A stretch of DNA of 64,000 nt. Origin: Siphonodentalium dalli. Its lineage: Eukaryota > Mollusca > Scaphopoda > Gadilida > Siphonodentaliidae. Location: assembly GCA_032622095.1 (NCBI GenBank), contig CP136064.1, positions 197,191,948 through 197,255,947 on the forward strand, given 5' to 3'. A program made the position numbers and the translations under genes. Below the pieces are notes generated by a model. It worked only from the letters and a program-made list of their open reading frames with translations, had not been told where the DNA came from and searched no databases. How positions within the stretch are numbered: the stretch's first letter is position 1; each line of letters starts with the position of its first letter. Positions 48,409 through 60,067 of the stretch are shown here, in pieces.

Positions 48409-48621
48409 CAGTAATGCCCTAAATAATCAACTCCTTAACCACAGCAGAATTGTGGGTGATTTTTCAGGATTTAGTCGAAAATATGGCTTGTTGCCATTTA
48501 TCGGAAAGCTCTCACTGAGAGCTTTCCGATGAATGGCAATAAGCCATATTTCCGACTAAATCCTGAAATATTACCCATAATTCTGCTGTGGTTAAGGAGT
48601 CCATTATTTAGGGCATTACTG
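48409..48621. mobile_element. Family A MITE copy A8
   Basis: Full palindrome. Right flank TA, left flank TT. Confidence 0.92.
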
Positions 48622-48960
48622 TATATGAGTAACTTTTAGCATATTGTTTGTCAATTTTCTTGTCAAAAAGCTGAATACCACATATAAATTGGTAAAAAAA
48701 AGTAGTGTTTTATACCAACATGGATTGGTGAATGCAAATTTATGCACATATTTTGAATATGCAACGAACTACAATTGACAATAATTTATTTAAGGATTTG
48801 TGCAGGTAGAATCTCTATTGACATTATCTAATGGGTAGATCTGTCAGCCTGAAACAATAGATGTGAATATATCTTGGAATATTCCATCAACGTTTTGAAC
48901 TTCAATATTACAACAATAAAAACTGGTTTCATTCTGACATGGAAGATCCACTTTTAGACA

Positions 48961-49207
48961 TTAACCCTTTCTTTGCGAAAACCCTGTGCCAATGCATTCT
49001 CTTATACATGTATATGTGATTCACCCATAGGGCGCCTCGCATATATAAGAGAATGCATCGGCCTAGCAAAATTTAACTTGATCTTGTAAGCCAGTGCATT
49101 CTCTTATATATACGAGGCTCCCTATGGGAGACTCACATATATAAGAGAATGCATGGCACAGAATCTTTATTGCTGCACCAGCGGAGCACCCATCATGAAA
49201 GGGTTAA
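48961..49207. mobile_element. Family C element C6
   Basis: TTAA-CCCTTTCTTTGC..CATGAAAGGG-TTAA with two GCATTCTCTTATA hairpins; shares its right TTAA with D3. Confidence 0.85.
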
Positions 49208-49350
49208 GAAAGGACTCCTTCTGGACTTGTATTATCTGTTGTCTGCTTATTTTTCCTGAACACCCCTCCAAATGAATAATAGTCCATTCCAATCTATACT
49301 TTTACACCTGTGTGGGAGAATCCATTCAGTATAGAAGCGATAAAGCCGGG
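49204..49350. mobile_element. Family D fragment D3, reverse orientation
   Basis: CTGAACACCCCTCCAAATGA, ATAGTCCATTCCAATCTATA and GAGAATCCATTCAGTATAGA are reverse complements of the D4/D5 left half. Confidence 0.6.
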
Positions 49351-49600
49351 GTATTTACTGTAGACAAACACATTTACAGCTTGTGATCCAATAAGAAAAT
49401 CATAATGGACAAATAGGAGTCAAAATGATAACATGAAAAATGTCTTCAAAAAATTGTATGAATACTGAATGTGCCTTTATAATGTTTAATCAAACGTCTG
49501 ACAATATTGTCTTCATCAGTTTTTTGACTGGTTATCTTTAATCATCTGGTGTGCTATTATACATCTTCTGCTCAACTTGTCCAATGTTGTTTCTTCACAG

Positions 49601-49694
49601 GATGATGATGAATATATCGGATTTGCCACGCTGCCAGAGCAGGTTCACAGAAAGGCCGTCAAGAGAGGATTTGATTTCACTCTCATGGTTGTTG
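49601..49694 (+). CDS. Septin exon A
   Basis: 94 nt after ttcttcacag, ending GTT G before donor gtgagt. It encodes three D residues, [15 protein letters not shown] and the first strand of the GTPase domain up to the first base of the P-loop glycine. It is not the start exon: it opens in frame with GAT and has no in-frame ATG before the conserved block. Confidence 0.92.
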
Positions 49695-52600
49695 GTGAGT
49701 AAATCCAGTTGTAATATAATTTTTCCCCCAACTTTTGATGGACTAGGTAAGGCCTATATATGTGACCGTCTTCCATCCATGCATTGGTCTATGCGTTCTC
49801 CATACATCAGTCTGGATTAAAGTACCAAACTCTAGAATTAATACATTAAAGATGGTCTATCTCTTCTGGGCCACAACTACAACAACAACATAATTATTAA
49901 AAATTGCGATTTCACGAGTACAAATAGCTCTTTTTCTAATCAAATACAGATAAAACTGAAGACTGGGTGTATAATTTGTCTATAAAGCAGTAGTGGTTTA
50001 TTTCGACCATAAGATTGTTGTAATCTATTGTTGAAATACAATTTGCTGTGATGGAGGCTGCTAACAAGATAGTGTTGTCCTTCTTTTTATGGTTTTCGTA
50101 TGCTCTGATCATTTTCGTGTGGATTCTAAAAATATTCCCTTAAACTGTCCTGCCGATGTGATTCGAAATTCTAAATAAAATTTGTAATAATTGTAGAAAC
50201 GTTTTCAGACAGGTTTTCTCGTTTCATATCTATTTATATTGTATGCCCCGGAATCTATATAAAACTTTCTGGGAAGAGATGGACCATCTTGAACTGTGTA
50301 ATTAATTTATTTACAGTGTTTATCCCATTAAGCTAAATCTCATTTATTCTACAGTAATGCCCTAAATAATGGACTCCTTAACCACAGCAGAATTATGGGT
50401 GTAACTAGTCGGAAATATGGGTTGTTGCCATTCATCGGATAGCTCTCACTGAGCTTTCCGATGAATGGCAACAAGCCATATTTCCAACTAAATCCTGAAA
50501 AGTTACCCATATTTACGCTGTGGTTAAGGAGTCGATTATTTAGGGCATTACTGTATGTCATTGACACATTGATGATGCATAACATGTATAGAGATATTAA
50601 AGGCAACAAATTTTCTTGGTAGATAAATTTTGTCATCTATCGTCATTTCAAAAGATTGAATAGATATGCACTCAGTACTGTTGAAATCAATCTCTTCTAA
50701 CAGTTTGTGTCATAGAGACCTCAGGTTGAAATAGTTCTTGTAGTTGGATTATGCAACAATTAATTAGTGGGGAATTTGTTGTTTTTAGACCAACAGTTGA
50801 ATATTTCCCTACTTTTGGCAGCTTTTGGTCAAATTTTTTGACTGAAATGACCATAGGGGGGGGGGGGTGTAACATTGGAAATTTCCACATGTTCCGATTT
50901 CAAATTTTTTTCATGGACCATGGACTGACCCAGTGTGTCTTGGTCCCTGGTCCCTCCCCAATTGCCAGTCAAAAATGCTAATTTAAGAAAAATAAATTGG
51001 GGTGCGAATCTGCCTGGCGTTTGACCACAAGACGTTAGGATTTTGCAATTTTCTGGTTCTATATATCTCAATGTTTTTCCATATCCAAGTGGATTACATA
51101 TATGTTCCTCTCCCTGGTCTGTGAGGGAACAGTGGGGAAACAAATCAAAGCCCAAGGGGGATAGGATGCAATGGAATTATACAAACAGAGTTTGGTGTGG
51201 TTCGAGGAGGGGGGTGTAGGTGGTAATTCCAAAGTGGACACCCCTCCCCTCATGGAGACCCTCTAGCCATGTCCCTGAATATAGAACCTCATCAATCCAC
51301 CTTTGCATGAAAATGTGATTCATAATTGTTATACCATATACTTCGTCTATTTACAGGAGAAACAGGCCTTGGAAAGTCAACTCTAATAAACAGCTTGTTT
51401 CTAACAGACCTCTACAAAGATAGAACAGTTCAAGATGCACAGAGTGAGTTATGTTTAATAAAGCCCTTAACCCTTTGAGTACCAGGTCCGATTTTTTTAT
51501 CAACCCATATACCCTGTGCCAATGCATTCTCTTATATATGCGAGTCGACCATAGGTCGCCTCGCATATATAAGAGAATGCATTGGCCTAACAATTGTTTA
51601 CAATTTTAATAATTAATTCTTATATTCTTTAACAGACTTATTTTGTAGGTTTAGGGCCGATGAGACCGTCCCTGGCACTCAAAGGGTTAATAATGCCCTT
51701 AAAGGCCCACTTAATTTTCGAGTCTCCGATTATTTTTTTTATATTGACTTGATATACAGTTTTAATAACAATCTATGCCATAAAATATGATTAAAATACT
51801 ATAATTCATCACTATTTGAAACATCTGTGTCTCAGAAGATGCCCACAGAGAAATATAAAACTTATGAAGACTTCACCTCCCCCTCTGGCACCCAGAATGC
51901 AACATAATTCAAACTTTTTCAATGAAAGGGGAAGAACTCTATCTTACTATATAGACATATTCCCCCTGCATTGAAAATAATACTGATTTTTAGTTCAATC
52001 TTGATGACAAAACTCATTGGCAACTCAACAAAAACAACATGTCCACAGTTTATTACACCGGATAAGTTGATAATACAATGTTTTGGAGCTTCCTCTTTCA
52101 AATGGTATATAATATGGCATATATTTTATATAAAGTAATCTGGGGGTTCGAAAATTAAGTGGGCCTTTAAACACAGGGTCATGCACAAATTGTGCAATCC
52201 ACCAAATTATAGCACAGAGGCATAATATCAGATAGTGTGCAGGTCCCGTTATTTGCTGTTTATCAAGCCTGGATACAGTACATATACAGATGTCTGACAT
52301 TTGCAGATTGAGGTCCCCAGAGGGTGAATTTAGTGATGCTACACCACACAGCGGGCTGGTATTACCAAATTCACCCTCTGGGGACCTCATTCTGCTTAAG
52401 CCTCATTTTCTGTGAAGTATCAAATTGTCTCAAATTAATTTTTTTTAGTTTTTATGTTTACCCATACCATAGTATGGTAAACATAGTGTCGTTGTCCGGA
52501 TTGACCACTCGTCGTTAGTCCGTCCGTCTGTCTGTCTGTCTGTCTGTCTGTAGACACTTTACGCATGGTGCGTTAACTGAAATATTTTCTATCTGATCGG

Positions 52601-55600
52601 AACCAAATTTTGTATATGAATTTCTCAGCACCAAATACAGATCGAGTTCGAATATGGGTTTGATCCGATATTTTTTAATGGAGTTATGGCCCTTTGACAT
52701 AGAATTTCTGCATATTTTGATAAATCAACCATTTTTCAACTGATAAGAACCAAATTTGGTATGCGAGTTTCTCAACTCAAAATACAAATCGAGATTGAAT
52801 ATGGGTTAGATCCAACATTTTATACCAGAGTTATGGCCCTTTTTCAACTAAGAATTGAACAGATAACCATAGCAGTCAACAACTAATTGATTACCAGCAG
52901 TATCACTCTAGCTCTATGTGAGACAAACAGTAAATCTGAGTTATTGATAATTAGAGTTATTTTTAGACATTAGTGTGAGGCGTAACCAGATATATGTTTT
53001 TGAGGGCTGGCTTACAGGCTGTAGCTCTATCTAATTAATTTGCACTCTTACTCTGGGTTTCTGAGAAGGTATATTTTGTCATGTTTGTCCAGTGTTTCAC
53101 AGACAAAAAAATAAAATGCATACCCATGCTGGTGGAGATGGGAAAATTGATACTTTAATACCCCAAAAGACTAATTTTTATGTTTACCCATATCATAGTA
53201 TGGAAGTGTCAACATCCGGATTGACCAACTGTCATTAGTCCATCCATCTGTTTGTCTGTAGACACTTTACGCATGGTGCGATAACTCAAACATTTTTTAT
53301 CTGATCGGGACCAAATTTTGTATATGAATTTCTCAGCACAAAAGACAGATCGAGTTCGAATATGTGATATTCACTCTTAAAAAAATAAATTTAGTTTGAA
53401 TTCCTTGCCCTATTTAACATAAGCCTGTGATTTATTGACAGATATTAATCGGTCAGCAGTGAGGTGTTTATCTTGATTGCTGTTGTGGGTAGAATTTGAT
53501 ACATTATCATTATATTGGAATCTCTTGATCAAGTATTGCATGTCCAGGTCACCTTTTCACATTTAACCCAAGGCTGTGGTGGTTCAGCATTACAGATCCT
53601 GTTCCAGTGCATTCTCTTAAATAAATGTGAGTGACACATAAATTCCAGTAATTTGTGTTATGTGCATTGTCTATAATAGTACGTAACAGTATACTCTATA
53701 ATTCAACATCAAAACTCTCATTTATAATTCCGATCAGAGTAATTTACTATCGCCAAGGGATGGGTTAACATCTGCCGATCATGATCGGCCTCTCGTTCTA
53801 TATTTGCAGAAGATATTATGTACAATCGAGGTGACTAATGGGTGAACATCGCCAACTTCAACTGGATTGTTCCTAGGTTTCCCATAGTAATTGCAGTGCA
53901 TGTGTTTTATATTTGCAGAATGAGGTCCCCAAAGGGTGAATTTATTGGTGCTAGCCCGCTGTGTGGGATAGCGCCTCTAATTTCACCCTCTGGGGACTTC
54001 ATTCTGCAAGTGTCAAACACACATTTTCAGTGATTAACCTTTTCTATACTGAATGGATTCTCCCATTCTACTGAATGGATTCTCCCATTCAGTTATAAAA
54101 GTATACATTGGAATGGTTTTAGTATTCTTCAAGAGGGATGTTCAGGAAATATAAGATGACAGCAGATAATAAAAGAACATAATTGGTGGGAAATGTTCAG
54201 ATAATAAATACATGTATGGTCGTTTGTTTAACTTAATATCTGAACATTTCCAAAGGGATAACTACTCGTCGATGAGATTTAGTATAGAAATGGTTAAGGT
54301 GCATCAAGCTTCAAACAATAATCAGTTTCTTTGTTTAGATCCACTGCTTGATCACAGATAGATTATGTCATGTATCTCTAACGCTAACGCCCGTAGAGAT
54401 CATGTTCCACCAGTACAAGACCTTGGAACTTTTTGAAGTTTTGACAGGGAACTTTATAAAGTCGAAAAAATAATGCGGGGAATATTTTTCTTAGTTATTA
54501 TCTGTTCCTTAATAATGTACTTCACTGTAGGTGAATGTCCCAACTCAAAATTGCATGCTTTTCTCTGATTTTGTGAGCTAATATCGCCATAAATATTGAA
54601 TTAATTACCCAGAAGAAATTCCATAATTGTAAGTGACGCAAAGCAAAATCACTCACAAATTCACTTAAATCATGAAATTTCGAGTTCGGACCTTTGCCTA
54701 CAGTGACATAAATTATTAAGGAACAGATAACAACTAAGAAATATGTTCTAAGTGTTATTTTTTTTACTTTATATGTTTCCCTGTCAAAACTTCAAAGAGT
54801 TCCCAGGTTTTGTGCTGGTGGAATATGATCTCTACGGGCGTTAGTTACCCAGAGTATATAGTTTCATGGCATGATCTAGATCACAGATTGTTTTCTATTT
54901 TTCAGCGAGAATCGCTAAAACTGTTGATATTGAGAAGAAGCAGTTGGAGATAGAAGAGAGAGGTGTGAAGCTCAGACTGACGATCGTTGATACGCCTGGC
55001 TTTAATGACGCAGTCAATGCAGAGGACAGGTAAGTAAACCTTCAGGTGTGTTAGTCAAAACATAAAAATTGTGATGAAATAAATTACCCGCTTTATGTCG
55101 ATTCAAAAATCCTGAATTATCAGAAATCAAACAAGCTTTGTCATCGCTGAACAGTTTATGACCAGAGACGTGGCGTGATAGCAGGGGGGAGTTGGGGGGT
55201 GTCTATCCCTACCCCTCCTCCAACTTTGTTCAAAATTATTAACAGTTAGAAATTTCACGACTGACACAATAATAGTCAGAAATTATACACCACATATATG
55301 TTGGATTTGTTCTCATTATTTAATTAACCAGTAATTTATATAATGGTGGGGAATTAATTTGTTTAGACCAACAGCAGCATATTCTAAATTTGGTCAAAAC
55401 TTTGGTCAGAAATGGCCATCAGTTGGATATTTTCCAACCTTAACCTCTTTATTGCTAATGACATTATGACACCGACTGCTGGGCCAATGATGTTATTGCC
55501 ATTTTCCAGTGGAAAAATATAATGGGAATATCACAAACAATATAACTGACTCAGTTGAAAGGCTATGTTCATTCATAATCATGGAACATCATATGCACTA

Positions 55601-58379
55601 TTTGAAACTTTGAGATACAGTTGTTCTGATGCACCAATTTCTGAGCTCCAGTTATGAATAATGGTTAAATTTGCTGAAGTACAGTAATGCCTTAAATAAT
55701 CAACTCCTTAACCACAACAGAATTATGGGTAATTTATCAGGATTTAGTCGGAAATATGGCTTGTTGCCATTCATCAGAAAGCTATCAGTCAGCTTTCCAA
55801 TGAATGGCAACAAACCATATTTCCGACTAAATCCCGAAAAAATACCCATAATTCTTCTGTGGTTAAGGAGTTGATTATTTAGGGCATTACCGTAGGTCCG
55901 TGCAGTTGGAAAGCTTGATGTACCAGTTGAAAGTTTAAACCCAAGGGGAGGGGGGGGTGCAAATGGAGATTATGTAAACCTGGGAGTTAGGTCTAAGGAA
56001 CCATTTATAATACACGATGTGTCTCAAGAAAGAACATGTTCACAGTTATACTAGATTTTAAGGAGATATCTCTGTATTAAAGTGTTATACATTGCTGGAA
56101 ATGATTTTTCATCCATTACAGATAGGTGAAATGTTCCAGACCACCAACTATATTAACCCTTTACCCAACAAACCGGCCAAAACCGTCCAAATAAAGCTTC
56201 AACAGCCTAAAATATCTTCGGTCTGTCTCAATAGAACCATACAAATATGGATATCATTGGAACCGGCTCCTTGACCACATTGTGATAGTTACAGTTAGCC
56301 CTGTGCCAATGCATTCTCTTATATATGCGAGTCGACCATAGGTCGCCTCGCATATATAAGAGAATGCATTGGCCTAAAAAAAATCTTTTTTTAACACTTT
56401 TTACCATTTTTTCTTACATTCTTTAACAATTTTATAATTTTTAATGTGTTAAGCCAATGCATTCTCTTATATATGCGAGGCGACCTATGGTCGACTCGCA
56501 TATATAAGAGAATGCATTGGCACAGGGCCCTTCTGTTGGGTAAAGGGTTAAACATCAATAATAAAATTAGTAGTTGACCAATTAAAATTTCATTAGAAAA
56601 GAAAAACATTTTTCCCAGTTTGAAGTTTCCAACTTCGGTTGTTTCAAGCATTAGATTTATAACTGTTGAAATTTTGGTCAGCATTGGGGGATCATGGATG
56701 GGGGGTGTAAGACACTTGAGCTTTTTAACCCTTTCTTTACTAGATGGATTCTCCCATCAGTTATAAGAGTATACATTGGAATGGTCTATTATTCATTTGG
56801 AGGGGTGTTCAGTTAATAAAAGCAGATGACAGACAGGAGAACAGATAATCCAAGAGCAGAATGATTCATATTCATTAGTGGGAAATGTTCAGATAATAAG
56901 TTCAACAGAGGGCCTATGAACGCTTGTTGAACTTATTATCTGAACTTTTCCTAAGGAAACTACTCGTCAATAATTGTTTACTTGTCAATAAGTGTTTAGC
57001 CCTTTCATGATGGGGAGCTTCCTGAAATTTTGCAAAATACCCTGTGCCAATGCATTCTCTTATATATGCTCCCATAAGGAGCCTCGCATATATAAGAGAA
57101 CAATGGCCTAACAATATTTACCTTGAACGTTTTAGCCAGTGCATTCTCTCTTTGCATATATAAGAGAATGCACTGGTGCAGGATCTTTATTGCTGCACCA
57201 GCGCAGCTTCCACCATGAAAGGGTCAGTATAGAAAGAGCTAAAAATTGACTGCTTTTTCCAGAATATTTTGCAGCAAGAATTAAATGATTATTTACTGTT
57301 TTGACAGCTGGAAATCAGTGCTGAAGTATGTTAATGAGCAGTTTGAACAGTATTTTAAGGATGAGAGCGGACTGAACCGACGACATATCATCGATAACAG
57401 AGTTCACTGCTGCCTATACTTCACATCACCATATGGTCATGGGTAAGCATGCTCAAAATAATTTTATCATCGATAACAGAGTTCACTGCTGCCTATACTT
57501 CACATCACCATACGGTCATGGGTAAGCTTGCTCAAAATAATTTTTGTCCCTACAATCTTTTGCAATCTGATTGCCTACACTGCGTTCAAATTACCATGCT
57601 CTCCGTTACCTAGTACAGCAAGGTTTAAGGGAATGTGCACGAAACATCGGGAGTATAAGAGCACATGAAACCTCACAAGTATATGAATGACCTTTGCACT
57701 GATATTTTCAACCAATTGTGACGTTGTTCTAGCATGCTGTTCTTCTTATCAGTGTGAATTAATGATCTGATGAGGCTGTAGGCCCATTGTTGTGGAGACA
57801 AAATTGCTATCTCTGGCAATATCTGAACCCTTCTTGTGGTTCCAAATCTGTATCAAGGTATTAAATTTCCATGTACTCCTGATGTTGCCAGAGACAACTT
57901 TAATACAGTAATGCCCTAAATATTCGACTCCGCAACCACAGCAGAATTATGGGTAATTTTTCAGGATTTAGTCAGAAATATGGCTTGTTGCCATTAATCG
58001 GAAAGCTCACAGTGAGAGCTTTCCAATGAATGGCAACAAGCCATATTTCCGACTAAATCCTGAAAAGTTACCCATAATTCTTCTGTGGTTAAGTAGTCGA
58101 TTATTTAGGGAATTACTGTATACTCATGTTCAATGAAATAGATCAGGTGGGAATGAAGACAATGGCATGACTATGTTCACTCCAAGCAAAGTGCCCTAAG
58201 ATCCATGCCATGTCAGTGAATTGTAATTTATACATGGACTCTGAATTGGATGTGGGACTTGTATATATTGTTTATGATTATGCGCTTCAATTTTTATGTT
58301 TACCCATACCATAGTATGGTAAACATAGTGTCGTTGCCCGGATTGACCACTCGTCGTTAGTCCGTCCGTCCGTCCGTCC

Positions 58380-58425
<46 letters not shown>

Positions 58426-60002
58426 AGACACTTTACGCATGGTGCGATAACTGAAATATTTTCTATCTGATCGGAACCAAATTTAGTATGTAAGTTTCTT
58501 GGCCCAAAATACAGATCGAGTTCGAATATGGGTTTGATCGGAGTTTTATTTACGGAGTTATGGCCCTTTTTCGACTTAGAATTCACGAATTCTATGATAA
58601 CTAAAAAAAAATGATCTGATCAGAACCAAATTTGGTATGTCAGTTTCTCCACCTAACATACAGTTCGAGTTCGAATATGGGTTTGATCAGATTATTTTTA
58701 ATGGAGTTATGGCCCTTTGACATAGAATTCATGCATGCTTCAATAAATCTACTAGTTTTCATCTGATAGGAACCATATTTGGTATGTGAGTTTGTCAACT
58801 CAAAATACAGATCGAGTTTGAATATGGGTCAGATCCTGTTTTTTATACCAGAGTTATGGCCCCGTTTTAACTTAGAATTAAACAGATTTGAGATTTGCTT
58901 ACAACATATAACCAGAAGCAGCTTATAATTAACTGTGGTATCTGTGAGAAAGAGACTAGAGTTAAACTCTATTATTGATAATGAAATCTGATACTCACTG
59001 CTGCTAGCCATCTGTTTATTGCATTTCCATAGTGTGTGGACCCTGTTGGCTCAGGACTCCCAGGCAGCTCTTTGTCAGATTTAGCCTATCAATGCATTGT
59101 TCAAGTGACATACAGTCCCCTAATTTTATAGAGTTAAAATTGTTAACCCTAGTCATCAATTTTATGCTTTTGCATATTTTTCATGTAGTCATTCTCCTAT
59201 TATATCCCATTCGATTGTACAGTATGGACTTTTGTAGTTAAAATGAACCCTTCTCAACATTCCTGATACTTAATAAAATTGAGATGTATGTAAATTTGGT
59301 ATGCGAGTACATAATGCGATAACTCAAACATTTTCTATCCGATCGGAACCAAATTTTGTATATGGGTTTCTCAGCCCAAAATACATATCGAGTTTGAATT
59401 TGGATTTGATCCGAGATTTTGTTACAGAGTTATGGCCCTTTTTCCACTCTGAATTAACACATTCTGCCATAACTCAAACATTTTTTATCTGATTGGAACC
59501 AAATTTGGTATGTGAGTTTCACATCCCAAAATACTGAGTGAGTTCGAATATGGGTTTGATCCGATTTATTTTAAAGGAGTTATGACCCTTTTTCGAAAGA
59601 TTTTTTTTTTTTATAACTTTTATAATAATAATAAAAAAAATGTCATTGACTCTTTCATTTGTTTTCATTTAGATATTGATGATTATGATACAAGTTGATA
59701 AAATGGTTCCCAATGTGTCCCTTTAATTTTTTAAAATAAGTAAAAACAATTTATTTTTAAGTTAAACAAATTTGAAAAACTAACATCATTATAACTCTGC
59801 CAATGGTACCCCGAATCACCACACCAAATTTGTTTAAATCGGTTCAAAATCATCGCCAAGGGATGGGTTAACATTTGCCGATCGTGATCGGCCTCTCGTT
59901 GTATCATTATATTCTACATAAATTTGTGATGTTATATAATGAATATTTGAGGTCCCAATAATGAGATTTCCTATGATGATCCTCTCTCTCTCTCTTTCTT
60001 TA

Positions 60003-60067
<65 letters not shown>

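Larger units (their letters stand above)
47661..49600. other. Region upstream of the first recognised septin exon
   Basis: Contains A8, C6 and D3; the rest is AT-rich. I looked for a short phase-0 start exon for the septin and did not find a convincing one. Confidence 0.45.
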
